A stretch of 64,000 bases of DNA from Pantoea cypripedii (lineage in GTDB: Bacteria > Pseudomonadota > Gammaproteobacteria > Enterobacterales > Enterobacteriaceae): NCBI RefSeq assembly GCF_011395035.1, contig NZ_CP024768.1, forward strand, positions 1,959,286-2,023,285. The letters are read 5' to 3'. The notes beneath the pieces are model-generated. The model saw nothing but the letters and a program-made list of their open reading frames with translations. It did no database searches and was not told the origin of the DNA. Positions 16,505-25,678 of the stretch are shown here, piece by piece. Within the stretch, counting starts at the first letter, position 1; every line of letters starts with the position of its first letter. The position numbers and the translations under genes were made by a program.

Positions 16505-16579
16505 CGTAGCGGCGCGATTTATCGCGCAATTCTGTGCACCGTGCCGCTAAACCCCGCGTGATAAATCACGCCGCTACGG
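16505..16579. repeat. Intergenic palindromic repeat, family 1 (paired units)
   Basis: CCGTAGCGGCGCGATTTATC and an inverted partner ending ATCACGCCGCTACGG, separated by about 35 bp. It lies just after the racemase-like gene. The 230-bp gap to 16722 also carries the operator-like palindrome at 16699. Confidence 0.88.
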
Positions 16580-16698
16580 GTCAACTATCAGCGTCCCCCG
16601 GAAATGCCGCAAAGGTGCCAATCATGCGGCATGTTCGATCTTTTCACTTTACTTACATACACCATCAACGGTTGTTTGTTAGACTCCCGCGCTGAGAA

Positions 16699-16708
16699 TG
16701 AACGTTCA
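16699..16708. promoter_or_regulatory. Operator-like palindrome before the RND operon
   Basis: TGAACGTTCA is a perfect 10-bp palindrome 14 bp before the ATG of the adaptor gene. TetR-family repressors of efflux operons often bind such sites, and a TetR gene follows the operon at 22591. The link is positional inference only. Confidence 0.45.
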
Positions 16709-16722
16709 CTATAGGGTTAACC

Positions 16723-17880
16723 ATGATGGTTTTTCAGCGGTATGTCATTGCGGGTCTGGCATTTCTCATTGTCGCCTGCGACCAGAGTGCAGAGAACAAA
16801 CCCGGGGCAATGGTCACGGAAGTTGGCGTAAAAACGCTACAAACAGAACCGGTTACACTCACCAGTCAACTGACAGGGCGTGTCACCGGTACCATGACGT
16901 CAGATGTACGTCCGCAGGTGGGGGGAATTATCCAGAAACGCCTGTTTACCGAAGGGGATGAGGTCAAAGCCGGTCAGGTGCTGTATCAGATTGACCCCGC
17001 CAGCTATCAGGCCAGCTATGACGAAGCGGTCGGGCAACTTAAAAATGCCATCGCGGTGGTGAAAAGCAGCAAGCTCAAAGCAGAACGCTATGCGGCGCTG
17101 GTGAAAGAGAATGGCGTTTCCCGCCAGGATGCCGATGATGCGGAAGCCACGTACCAGCAGAATATTGCCTCGGTTGCGCAGTACAAAGCCGCGGTGGAAA
17201 GCGCGCGTATCAACCTGAATTACACCCAAATCAAAGCCCCAATCAGCGGGCGCATTGGTATTTCATCGGTGACACCGGGCGCATTGGTGACGTCCGAGCA
17301 GACCACGGCGCTGGCGACGATTCGTGCCCTCGACCCGATTTATGTCGATCTGACGCAGTCCAGCGTGCAATTGCTGAAGCTGAAACGCCAGCAGGCGTCA
17401 CTGAACCAGAGCAGCGATGAGGTGCCAGTGACAGTGCAGCTGGAAGACGGTTCCACTTACAATCACCCCGGCAAGCTGGAGCTGACCGAAGTCTCGGTGG
17501 ATGAATCGACCGGGACGGTCACGCTGCGTGCCATCTTCCCCAATCCGGATCATCAGTTGCTGCCGGGCATGTACGTGCGCGCCAGCGTCACCAATGGTGT
17601 GAAAAACGATGCGATCCTGGCACCGCAGCAAGGCATTACCCGCGATGCGAAAGGTAATGCCACCGCGCTGGTGGTGGATAAAGACAACAAAGTGGCAAGC
17701 CGTGAAGTGGTGACCGATCGCGTGATTGGCAACAAATGGCTGATCGACAGTGGCCTGCAAAGTGGCGACAAACTGATTGTCGAAGGCACTGGCAAAGTGC
17801 AGCCGGGCCAGACAGTGAAAGCGGTAGAAACAGGCACCACCACGACTGACACCAGCGCGAACACCGCCGGAGGAAACTGA
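16723..17880 (+). CDS. RND efflux periplasmic adaptor (AcrA/MexA family lipoprotein)
   Basis: Membrane fusion protein of 385 residues. A signal peptide ends in the lipobox LIVAC with Cys19 as the lipidation site. The lipoyl/barrel-sandwich halves (VRPQVGGIIQKRLFTEGDEVKAGQ and NLNYTQIKAPISGRIGIS) enclose an alpha-helical hairpin at about residues 100-165. The beta-barrel and membrane-proximal domains follow. It precedes the pump gene by 2 nt and works with the pump and outer-membrane factor as a tripartite exporter. Two consecutive ATG codons are possible starts. Confidence 0.95.
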   Translation: MMVFQRYVIAGLAFLIVACDQSAENKPGAMVTEVGVKTLQTEPVTLTSQLTGRVTGTMTSDVRPQVGGIIQKRLFTEGDEVKAGQVLYQIDPASYQASYDEAVGQLKNAIAVVKSSKLKAERYAALVKENGVSRQDADDAEATYQQNIASVAQYKAAVESARINLNYTQIKAPISGRIGISSVTPGALVTSEQTTALATIRALDPIYVDLTQSSVQLLKLKRQQASLNQSSDEVPVTVQLEDGSTYNHPGKLELTEVSVDESTGTVTLRAIFPNPDHQLLPGMYVRASVTNGVKNDAILAPQQGITRDAKGNATALVVDKDNKVASREVVTDRVIGNKWLIDSGLQSGDKLIVEGTGKVQPGQTVKAVETGTTTTDTSANTAGGN

Positions 17881-17882
17881 TT

Positions 17883-20800
17883 ATGTTGGCTCAGTTCTTT
17901 ATCCGCCGACCGGTGTTTGCCTGGGTTATTGCCATCTGCATCATGATGTTCGGTATCCTCAGCATCAAAAGTCTGCCGATTGCGCAATACCCTGATGTGG
18001 CACCGCCGCAAATCAGCATTCAGGCCACCTATACCGGTGCGTCAGCGGAAACGCTGGAGAGCAGCGTCACTCAGGTGATTGAGCAACAGCTGACCGGTCT
18101 TGACGGTTTGCTGTACTTCTCGTCAACCAGCACTGCGTCAACCGGCCAGGTCAAAATCACCGTGACCTTCGAACAGGGTACTGACCCTGATATCGCCCAG
18201 GTACAGGTGCAGAACAAGGTACAGCAGGCAGAAAGCCGTTTGCCGGATGCGGTGACCCAGCAGGGTGTGACCGTCGAGAAGGCACAAAGCGACTTCCTGC
18301 TGATCATGGCGCTGTACGATAAAAACAACAAAAGTACGTCTGCGGACGTGGCTGACTACCTGGTCAGTAACATGGAAGACACCCTGGCGCGTCTGCCAGG
18401 CGTAGGTAGCGTGCAGGTGTTTGGTGCGGAATACGCGATGCGTATCTGGCTGGACCCGGCGAAACTGGCTTCCTATTCACTGATGCCTTCTGATGTGGAA
18501 ACTGCGCTGGAAGCCCAGAACACCCAGGTGTCGTCTGGTCAGTTGGGGGCGCAACCCGCCAGTAAAGAGCAGCAACTGGTGGCGACCGTACGTTCCCGTT
18601 CGCGTCTGCAAACGCCAGAGCAGTTCCGCAATATCGTGTTGAAAAGTCAGACAGATGGTTCGGTGGTGCGTCTGAGCGATGTTGCACGCGTAGAAATGGG
18701 CGATGACGATTACAGCGCTAACGTGCTGGCTAATGGTCATCCGGCTTCGGGTATCGCGATTCAGCTGGCATCCGGTGCGAACGCGTTGTCGACCGCCGAG
18801 GTGGTCAAATCCACGGTTAATGAGTTCCGTAGCAGCCTGCCAACCGGTTACGACATCGCTTATCCGCTCGACAGTACCGACTTCGTTAAAATCTCGATTG
18901 AAGAGGTGGTAAAAACCCTCGTCGAAGCCATTGTGCTGGTGGTGATCGTGATGTTTGTGTTCCTGCAAAACATCCGTACCACCCTGATCCCGGCGATTGC
19001 CGTTCCGGTGGTGTTGCTCGGTACCTTTGGCGTGCTGGCGGTGTTTAACTACTCGATCAACACCCTGACGATGTTTGGCATGGTGCTTGCCATCGGGCTA
19101 TTGGTGGACGATGCCATCGTAGTGGTCGAAAACGTTGAGCGCGTGATGCGTGAAGAACATCTGCCGCCACGGGAAGCGACCGAAAAATCGATGAAGGAGA
19201 TCACCGGTGCGCTGATCGGTATTGCGCTGGTGTTGTCGGCGGTGTTCCTGCCCATGACGTTCTTCAGCGGTTCTACCGGCGTTATCTACCGCCAGTTCTC
19301 CATCACCATTGTGTCTTCGATGGTGCTGTCGGTGATCGTCGCCCTGACACTGACCCCGGCGCTGTGCGCCACCATGTTGAAACCGCACGATCATGAAAGC
19401 GGGCAGAAAGGCTTCTTTGGCTGGTTTAATCGCAGCTACGAGAAAATCCAGGCGCGTTATCACGATAAAGTCGGGCATGTGATTCACAGCTCGGTGCGTT
19501 ACCTGCTGCTGTACGCGGTGCTGCTGATTGGCTGCGCCTTTATGTATCTGCGTCTGCCGACCGGCTTCCTGCCGACTGAAGACCAGGGATACATCATGGT
19601 GCAGTACACGCTGGCTCCGGGGGCCACGGAAAACCGTACCAGCGAAGTGCGCCGTCAGATCCAGCAATACTTCGCCACTAAAGAGAAAGATAACGTCAAC
19701 GTCAGCATGCTGGTGAACGGCTTCAGCTTTGCCGGTAGCGGGCAGAATGCCGGTGTGGGTTTTATCTCCCTGAAAAACTGGAGCGAACGTAAGGGCGCGG
19801 CCAATACCGCTGACGCCATTGCCGGACGCGCCATGATGAACCTGTCCGGTATCCGTGATGCGCAGGTGTTTGTCCTGTCGCCGCCGTCCATCTCGGGCCT
19901 GGGACAGTCGAATGGCTTCACCTTCGAGTTACAGGGACGTGGGACCACCGATCGTACCCAACTGCTGAAGCTCCGCGACCAGTTGATTGCGCAAGCCAAT
20001 CAGGACCCGGTTCTGAGCAGCGTGCGCGCCAATACCTTGCCTGATCTGCCGCAGCTACAGGTGGATATTGATGACGAGAAAGCCCAGTCACTCGGTCTGA
20101 CCATCAGCGACATCAACAGCACGCTCAGCGCGGCGATTGGTGGAACGTACGTCAATGACTTCACCGACCGCGGCAGGGTGAAAAAGGTTTACATGCAGGG
20201 GGATGAGGAATTCCGCAGCAAACCGGAGGATATCGATAAATGGTTTGTGACGGGAACCGATAGCGACGGTGACACCACGATGGTGCCGTTCTCGTCATTC
20301 TCGTCCTCGCACTGGACTTATGGCCCGGATGTGCTGTCCCGTTACAACGGTCTGTCGTCCTATGAGATTCAGGGTTCGTCGGCCAGCGGCAAAAGTTCCG
20401 GTGATGCGATGACGGCGATGGAGCAACTGGCGAGCAAATTGCCACAAGGCACCACGTTCGCGTGGAGTGGTTTGTCCTATCAGGAGCGACTGGCCGGTAA
20501 CCAGGCGATATCGCTGTATGCCATTTCGCTGATGGTGGTGTTCCTGTGTCTGGCGGCGCTGTATGAAAGCTGGTCGGTGCCTTTCTCGGTAATGATGGTG
20601 GTGCCGCTGGGCGTGTTTGGTTCACTGCTGGCGATTACGCTGCGCGGTCTGGAAAACGATGTCTATTTCCAGGTGGCTCTGCTGACCATCATTGGCCTGT
20701 CGACCAAGAATGCCATCCTGATCGTGGAATTCGCTGAAGATAACTACCGCAGAGGGGAAAACCTGGTGAAAGCAGCGATGCATGCGGCATCGATGCGCTT

Positions 20801-21044
20801 GCGTCCGATCATTATGACCTCGCTGGCGTTTACTGCCGGGGTATTGCCGCTGGCAATATCGACCGGTGCGGGGGCTAACAGCCGCATCGCCATTGGTACG
20901 GGGATTATCGGCGGTACCCTTTCCGCCACGCTGTTGGCTATCTTCCTGGTTCCGCTGTTCTTTGTGCTGGTTCGTCGCGTATTCCCTGGGATGCCGCATA
21001 GCCATGCAAGCCACACTGCAACTGCTGAGAAGACGGGGGAATAA
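17883..21044 (+). CDS. RND multidrug efflux pump, HAE-1 family (AcrB/MexB/OqxB-like)
   Basis: Proton-driven inner-membrane pump of 1053 residues with 12 membrane spans and two large periplasmic loops. The start FFIRRPVFAWVIAI is typical. The proton-relay pair lies in GLLVDDAIVVVENVER (Asp409-Asp410, equivalent to AcrB D407-D408), and the relay Lys lies in STKNAILIVEFAED near the C-terminal half. The length matches AcrB (1049). It is followed after one nucleotide by the outer-membrane factor gene. The drug spectrum cannot be predicted from sequence alone. Confidence 0.96.
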   Translation: MLAQFFIRRPVFAWVIAICIMMFGILSIKSLPIAQYPDVAPPQISIQATYTGASAETLESSVTQVIEQQLTGLDGLLYFSSTSTASTGQVKITVTFEQGTDPDIAQVQVQNKVQQAESRLPDAVTQQGVTVEKAQSDFLLIMALYDKNNKSTSADVADYLVSNMEDTLARLPGVGSVQVFGAEYAMRIWLDPAKLASYSLMPSDVETALEAQNTQVSSGQLGAQPASKEQQLVATVRSRSRLQTPEQFRNIVLKSQTDGSVVRLSDVARVEMGDDDYSANVLANGHPASGIAIQLASGANALSTAEVVKSTVNEFRSSLPTGYDIAYPLDSTDFVKISIEEVVKTLVEAIVLVVIVMFVFLQNIRTTLIPAIAVPVVLLGTFGVLAVFNYSINTLTMFGMVLAIGLLVDDAIVVVENVERVMREEHLPPREATEKSMKEITGALIGIALVLSAVFLPMTFFSGSTGVIYRQFSITIVSSMVLSVIVALTLTPALCATMLKPHDHESGQKGFFGWFNRSYEKIQARYHDKVGHVIHSSVRYLLLYAVLLIGCAFMYLRLPTGFLPTEDQGYIMVQYTLAPGATENRTSEVRRQIQQYFATKEKDNVNVSMLVNGFSFAGSGQNAGVGFISLKNWSERKGAANTADAIAGRAMMNLSGIRDAQVFVLSPPSISGLGQSNGFTFELQGRGTTDRTQLLKLRDQLIAQANQDPVLSSVRANTLPDLPQLQVDIDDEKAQSLGLTISDINSTLSAAIGGTYVNDFTDRGRVKKVYMQGDEEFRSKPEDIDKWFVTGTDSDGDTTMVPFSSFSSSHWTYGPDVLSRYNGLSSYEIQGSSASGKSSGDAMTAMEQLASKLPQGTTFAWSGLSYQERLAGNQAISLYAISLMVVFLCLAALYESWSVPFSVMMVVPLGVFGSLLAITLRGLENDVYFQVALLTIIGLSTKNAILIVEFAEDNYRRGENLVKAAMHAASMRLRPIIMTSLAFTAGVLPLAISTGAGANSRIAIGTGIIGGTLSATLLAIFLVPLFFVLVRRVFPGMPHSHASHTATAEKTGE

Positions 21045-21045
21045 C

Positions 21046-22473
21046 ATGTCAGCAAAACTTTTAGTGGTATTTTTACCCTGTTTCCTCGCGGGCTGTGTCT
21101 CACTTGACCCGGACTATAAACGACCCGACGCACCGGTGAGCAAAACCATGCCTTCCGGCGAGGCCTATCGTTCATTGCAGGGGACTCAGGCGGCTAATTA
21201 CCGGGATATCGGCTGGCAGGAATATATTCTGGATCCGCAACTGCGTCAGGTGGTGGCGATGGCGCTGGACAGTAGCCGCGATTTACGTGAAGCGGTTGCC
21301 AGTGTCAAAGCCGCCCATGCGCAGTACGGTGAGGAACGGTCGGAGTTGTTCCCGACCATCAATGCTGGCGTCAGTGGCACCCGTTCACGCGCCCTCACGG
21401 GCGAAGGTAATCAGACCGCGATCAGCAACAGTTATGAAGCCGAAGGCAGCGTCAGTTCGTTCGAACTGGATCTGTTTGGCAAAAACCAGAGCCTGACGCG
21501 CGAGCAGTATGAAACCTATCTCGGTACGCTGGAGGGCGCACGCAGTACGCGTCTGACCGTGCTGTACAACACGGCGGATTACTGGCTGCAGCTGGCGGCC
21601 GATCGCAGCAATCTGGCGATCGCCAAAGATACGGCAGAGAGTGCACGCCAGTCGATGGAGGTGACGCGTAAGCAGATGGAGCATGGCACCGCCTCAATGG
21701 TGGACCTTTCTTCTGCTGAAACCACGTATCATTCGGCGATGGCGGATGTGGCCAGTTACACCACGGATGTGGCGCAGGATAAAAACGCGCTGGATTTGGT
21801 GGTGGGGCGCAGCGTGCCGGATAACCTGTTGCCACAGGGTATTGATGCGCTGGGGCAGGCATTCCGCGAGGTGCCAGCGGGTGTTTCGTCGGATGCGCTG
21901 TTGAATCGCCCGGATGTGCTGGAAGCGGAACATAACCTGAAGTCAGCCAATGCCAGCATTGGTGCGGCGCGCGCCAACTTCTTCCCCACCATCTCGCTGA
22001 CCACCAGCGGCGGTGTTGGCAGTTCCGAACTCTCTTCACTGTTTAAAAATGGTGCCGGGATTTGGTCGTTTGCGCCGAGTATCTCACTGCCGATCTTCAC
22101 CGGTGGCTACAATATTTCGCAGCTGAAATACACCAAAGCAGAGAAGGAATACTACGTCGCGGCGTATGAAAAAGCAGTGCAGACCGCCTTCCAGGAAGTG
22201 GCGGACGCGCTGGCACGTCGTGGCACCATCAACGACGAGTTAAGCAGCCAGCGTAATAACGTGACGGCATCGCAGACTTACTACCATCTGGCAGATCTGC
22301 GTTATCGTAACGGTATTGATACATACCTGGATGCACTGACCGCGCAGCGCACGCTGTATAGCGCGCGCACCAGTCTGGTGACCACGCAACAGGCGTATTA
22401 CCTGAACCTCATCATCTTCTACAAAGTGATGGGCGGCGGGACTGCGCTGAAAGAGTCAGCACTTAAGCTGTAA
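21046..22473 (+). CDS. Outer-membrane efflux lipoprotein (OprM/NodT family)
   Basis: Outer-membrane channel of 475 residues. The signal peptide ends at the lipobox LAGC with Cys17 as the acylated residue, and VSLDPDYKRPDAPV follows as in OprM/CusC-type proteins. Two outer-membrane-efflux repeats are seen, each with a long coiled-coil-forming helix pair and a short beta region (SSFELDLFGKNQS; SLPIFTGG). The frame is open upstream inside the pump gene, but the ATG at 21046 gives a proper lipoprotein signal. It completes the tripartite operon. Confidence 0.94.
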   Translation: MSAKLLVVFLPCFLAGCVSLDPDYKRPDAPVSKTMPSGEAYRSLQGTQAANYRDIGWQEYILDPQLRQVVAMALDSSRDLREAVASVKAAHAQYGEERSELFPTINAGVSGTRSRALTGEGNQTAISNSYEAEGSVSSFELDLFGKNQSLTREQYETYLGTLEGARSTRLTVLYNTADYWLQLAADRSNLAIAKDTAESARQSMEVTRKQMEHGTASMVDLSSAETTYHSAMADVASYTTDVAQDKNALDLVVGRSVPDNLLPQGIDALGQAFREVPAGVSSDALLNRPDVLEAEHNLKSANASIGAARANFFPTISLTTSGGVGSSELSSLFKNGAGIWSFAPSISLPIFTGGYNISQLKYTKAEKEYYVAAYEKAVQTAFQEVADALARRGTINDELSSQRNNVTASQTYYHLADLRYRNGIDTYLDALTAQRTLYSARTSLVTTQQAYYLNLIIFYKVMGGGTALKESALKL

Positions 22474-22508
22474 AATCCCGTGGGTCGATTGCTGGCGGCC
22501 CACGGTGT

Positions 22509-22585
22509 GTAGCGGCGCGATTTATCGCGCGAATTTGCTTATACTGCGCAGTCGCTGAAAATAGCGCGATAAATCGCGCCGCTAC
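22509..22585. repeat. Intergenic palindromic repeat, family 1 (paired units)
   Basis: Two inverted units (GTAGCGGCGCGATTTATCGC and GCGATAAATCGCGCCGCTAC) separated by about 35 bp fill almost the whole gap between the outer-membrane factor gene and the TetR gene. Confidence 0.9.
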
Positions 22586-22590
22586 TTTTT

Positions 22591-23184
22591 ATGAGGGTTC
22601 AATTGGCCAGGTCAGATAATGAAGATTTTACACTCCAGCGCCAACAGCTGATTATTGCGGCGGCGAAAGTCTGTTTCAGTCGTTCTGGTTTTCATGGGGC
22701 CAGCATGGCAGATATGAGTGCTGAAAGTGGGCTGGGTGCTGCACAAATATATCGTTTCTTCAGCAGTAAAGAATTATTAGTCATCGAAACGATAAAAGTC
22801 ATAGCGACAGAATGGCGCACCTTTCTGGAAAATAAACTCAGCCAGCAACCGCAGGTGGCGGATATTATTGCCAGAGATTCCGTTTTCTGGCAGGGATGGT
22901 CAATTAAGGACCAGTGTTTATTGCTGGAAGTCTATTCTGAGGCTTCACGTAATGCCGCTGTGCGTGACATTCTCGCTGAGCAAGAGCAGCAATTAATTAC
23001 CATGCTTGATAGTGTATTTCAGCAACGGGAACCACAGGCGACTGCGGAGCAGCGTTTTAATCAGATCCATTTTTTGTTACTGCTGATTGATGGTGTGGCC
23101 TGTCGTACTTTTGTCGATGCCGATTTAGATCAACAGGAGATGACGCGTCTCAGTACGATCCTTAGCCAGCATTTGTTGCCGTAA
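22591..23184 (+). CDS. TetR/AcrR-family transcriptional regulator
   Basis: Repressor-type protein of 197 residues. The N-terminal helix-turn-helix spans about residues 16-60 (AAAKVCFSRSGFHGASMADMSAESGLGAAQIYRFFSSKE). The C-terminal ligand domain is not recognised. It lies directly downstream of the RND efflux operon in the same direction, so it is the likely regulator of that operon. Its 3' end is one nucleotide from that of the opposing TetR gene. The ATG at 22591 lies at the very edge of a palindromic repeat and has no clear Shine-Dalgarno sequence; a slightly later start is possible. Confidence 0.88.
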   Translation: MRVQLARSDNEDFTLQRQQLIIAAAKVCFSRSGFHGASMADMSAESGLGAAQIYRFFSSKELLVIETIKVIATEWRTFLENKLSQQPQVADIIARDSVFWQGWSIKDQCLLLEVYSEASRNAAVRDILAEQEQQLITMLDSVFQQREPQATAEQRFNQIHFLLLLIDGVACRTFVDADLDQQEMTRLSTILSQHLLP

Positions 23185-23185
23185 T

Positions 23186-23761
23186 TTATTGTTTAACTGA
23201 GGTATTGTTCACATCATTGATAATGCCATCAAAGAACGGTACAAAGGATGGCGCGATGTCGCGCTGTTTCATACTGCGGCGGATAATAATGCCGTCAATA
23301 ATCAGGGACAGCACATATAGGCGGGTATGAATAACATTGCTGTCCTTCTCAGGATGCAGTGCCTGTTCTTTAGCAATGAAATTATCTTTCAGATTTTGCC
23401 AGGCATTGGCCATAATTTGCATAATGCGTGGGTTACGCATCGATTCAGACGATATTTCCATTAATAATACAATATCATTTTCCACTTCACGCGGGACCAG
23501 CCCGGCAGAAAACAACGGCAGGCGTGCCTGACCCCCTGATTTGGCAATTTTTTCCAGATCATCATTTAAGCGATCTTTTAAACGTTGCGTGATGATTAAC
23601 ACCAGCGCTTCGATAATCGACTCTTTATTGGTGAAATATTTATAAATCAAACCCACGCTGACATTTGCCTCACGGGCAATATTCTGGATTGAGGTCTGGT
23701 GAAAACCTTTAAGCCGCATGCATTGTTCTGCTGCGTTAAGAATTTGTTCTGTCCGATTCAT
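23186..23761 (-). CDS. TetR/AcrR-family transcriptional regulator, divergent from pirin gene
   Basis: A 191-residue regulator with an N-terminal helix-turn-helix (ILNAAEQCMRLKGFHQTSIQNIAREANVSVGLIYKYFTNKES at residues 7-48). The C-terminal ligand domain is AT-rich in codon use. It is divergently transcribed from the pirin gene, and a perfect 14-bp palindrome lies 18 bp upstream of its start. It therefore probably represses itself and the pirin gene and responds to an unknown small molecule. Confidence 0.9.
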   Translation of the reverse strand: MNRTEQILNAAEQCMRLKGFHQTSIQNIAREANVSVGLIYKYFTNKESIIEALVLIITQRLKDRLNDDLEKIAKSGGQARLPLFSAGLVPREVENDIVLLMEISSESMRNPRIMQIMANAWQNLKDNFIAKEQALHPEKDSNVIHTRLYVLSLIIDGIIIRRSMKQRDIAPSFVPFFDGIINDVNNTSVKQ

Positions 23762-23779
23762 TATGCGTGGCCTGCGGAG

Positions 23780-23793
23780 AATAAGCGCTTATT
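23780..23793. promoter_or_regulatory. Candidate TetR operator (perfect 14-bp palindrome)
   Basis: AATAAGCGCTTATT lies in the 166-bp divergent gap between the TetR gene and the pirin gene. A perfect palindrome of this size next to a TetR start is a typical operator. No other strong dyad is present in the gap. Confidence 0.7.
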
Positions 23794-23927
23794 TTACGCA
23801 ATTTCCTCAGGCATAGCGAATTATCAATTGTCAAAAAATTTGATTTAACCGAGCAAATCCACCTACTGGTGTGCAATTTTTCAGTCACTATCATGATCGC
23901 CATCAACTGAATTTGTGGAGGCTGATA

Positions 23928-24635
23928 ATGAACGTGTTACGTGCCCAGCGCGACCAGCTGTTTGAATATGGTCCTTTTACCATTCGCCGCCAGCGTCCAG
24001 GCGAGGCTTTTGGCCCGCTGGCGATTGTCGACCAGATGACGCTGAAAACCGGCGCGCGCGTACCGATGCACAGCCATCAGAATGACGAAATCTTCACTTA
24101 TGTCTGGCGCGGTTCCTCCCAGCATCAGCATGAAGATGGCGAGCGCACGCCGCTTAACGCCAAACGCGTGATGGTGGTGAATGCCGGTGACGGTCTGCGT
24201 CATGAGGAATCCGCACCGCTGATCGAAACCGAGATGTTGCAGGCTTATATCCGGCCCGCCAGCGCGGGGGGAGAAGGGCGTGTGCAGCAATTCACCCGGC
24301 CAGAAGGTGCGGCGGTGAATGACTGGACATTACTGGCAGGACCTGAAGGCAGCGATGCGCCGCTGACGTTACGCCAGGCGGTGTATATCTATGACCTGAA
24401 ACTGGCTCGTGACCAGCAGCTGGCACTGCCGCAGCGGGAAGGTTTTGCCGTCTGGGTAACGCTGCTTGACGGCGTCGTGCGGGTGGGCGATCAGCGCCTG
24501 CATAAAGGTGATGCCATCAGCGATGCCGTGTCACTGCCAGAGATACGCGGCGAACGTGATGCCACGCTGATCGCTTTCCTGGTGAAAGCCGATGCGCCCG
24601 CCGTGCTGAGCGGTACCGTCAGCGGGCAATTGTAG
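23928..24635 (+). CDS. Pirin family protein
   Basis: Bicupin of 235 residues. The N-terminal cupin carries the metal-binding set: two His in VPMHSHQND and later His and Glu in GDGLRHEES. YhhW/YhaK-type bacterial pirins of this length include quercetin 2,3-dioxygenases and electrophile-response proteins. The frame is open to 23871, but GGAGG 7 nt before the ATG at 23928 sets the start. It is divergent from a TetR gene, like other repressor-pirin pairs. The physiological substrate is unknown. Confidence 0.88.
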   Translation: MNVLRAQRDQLFEYGPFTIRRQRPGEAFGPLAIVDQMTLKTGARVPMHSHQNDEIFTYVWRGSSQHQHEDGERTPLNAKRVMVVNAGDGLRHEESAPLIETEMLQAYIRPASAGGEGRVQQFTRPEGAAVNDWTLLAGPEGSDAPLTLRQAVYIYDLKLARDQQLALPQREGFAVWVTLLDGVVRVGDQRLHKGDAISDAVSLPEIRGERDATLIAFLVKADAPAVLSGTVSGQL

Positions 24636-24683
24636 GCGCGAGCCGGGTGCGGTTGTTGGCAACAATGCTGATAACCGCACATT

Positions 24684-24707
24684 CCGTAGCGGCGTGATTT
24701 ATCACGC
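24684..24707. repeat. Intergenic palindromic repeat, family 1 (half unit)
   Basis: One CCGTAGCGGCGTGATTTATC unit, with its own short hairpin, lies between the pirin gene and the SDR operon. No inverted partner is found nearby, so it may be a decayed copy. Confidence 0.75.
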
Positions 24708-24822
24708 GTTTTTGATTTTCTCATTCATCCCTACGATCAAAACACTTCTCATTTTCACATCCTGTTAACGATCCGTGACCCGCCTCTTAGTTTTGCAGCG
24801 CCGAGCCGTGCAATATTCTGAC

Positions 24823-24844
24823 ATATCGTAATACCAGATATATC
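24823..24844. promoter_or_regulatory. Bipartite 22-bp motif before the SDR operon (putative PadR operator)
   Basis: ATATCGT-N6-AGATATATC lies 51 bp before the SDR start. The same two halves with the same 6-bp spacing occur before the ring-cleavage operon at 38470, and in weaker form before the padR gene at 30175. Shared spacing at all three promoters makes it a good candidate for the operator of the PadR-DUF2218 regulator. Confidence 0.65.
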
Positions 24845-24895
24845 GAATTATTCGTTATCGCATCTTCATCCACGCCACCAATGCAGGGAGAAATC

Positions 24896-25678
24896 ATGGA
24901 TCTGGGCATTCGCAATCACATCGCTTTTATCTGCGCGTCGTCTCAGGGACTGGGGCTGGCGTGTGCGCAGGCGCTGGCGGCAGAGGGAGTGCGCGTCACG
25001 CTGAACGGACGCCATGAAGCCAAATTGCAGGAGGCTGCACAGCGGTTGCGTGAGGAGAATCCAGCAGCAGAAGTCAGCTATATCTGCGCGGATTTAACCA
25101 CCGAGGCCGGGCGTAGCACCATCCTCAGCGCTTTACCGCAGGTCGATATCCTCGTGACCAACAATGCCGGGCCGCAGCCCGGGACATTAACGGACTGGGA
25201 AGCGAGCGCGTTGCATGACGCGATGGAAGCCAACTTTATTCCTGCGATTCAGCTGATTCGCGCCTGGTTGCCTGCCATGCAGGCCCAGGGCTTTGGCCGC
25301 ATTATCAACATCACCTCGGCAATGGTGAAAACGCCGCATTACATGATGGGCCTCTCCACCTCGGCGCGCGCGGCATTAACGGCCATGTGCAAAGCGATCA
25401 GCCAGGAGGTGGTGCGTGACAACGTCACCATAAATAACCTGCTGCCGGAACGGATCGATACGCCACGCCAGGAATTTATGCTGCAACGCTTAATCGCCAA
25501 AGAAGGCATCAGCCGTGAAGAAGCGCGCCAGCGGAACGTGCAATCCATTGCCGCCAGACGCTATGGCACACCGGCTGAATTTGGTGCCGCCTGTGCATTT
25601 CTGTGCAGCCAGCAGGCCGGGTTTATTTCGGGTCAGAACCTGCAACTGGATGGCGGTTCCTATCCGGGGTTGATCTGA
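24896..25678 (+). CDS. SDR-family oxidoreductase with atypical catalytic site
   Basis: Rossmann-fold protein of 260 residues. The cofactor region is divergent (ICASSQGLGLACAQAL instead of TGxxxGIG), but NNAG and the C-terminal GFISGQNLQLDGG are classical. Where a YxxxK dyad is expected, the sequence reads STSAR within MGLSTSARAALTAM, so both Tyr and Lys are replaced (Ser and Arg). A subset of FabG-like proteins shows this pattern, and their activity is uncertain. The frame begins 5 codons earlier, but GGGAG 6 nt before the ATG at 24896 is better. It is the first gene of the plus-strand catabolic operon, under the bipartite motif. Confidence 0.88.
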   Translation: MDLGIRNHIAFICASSQGLGLACAQALAAEGVRVTLNGRHEAKLQEAAQRLREENPAAEVSYICADLTTEAGRSTILSALPQVDILVTNNAGPQPGTLTDWEASALHDAMEANFIPAIQLIRAWLPAMQAQGFGRIINITSAMVKTPHYMMGLSTSARAALTAMCKAISQEVVRDNVTINNLLPERIDTPRQEFMLQRLIAKEGISREEARQRNVQSIAARRYGTPAEFGAACAFLCSQQAGFISGQNLQLDGGSYPGLI

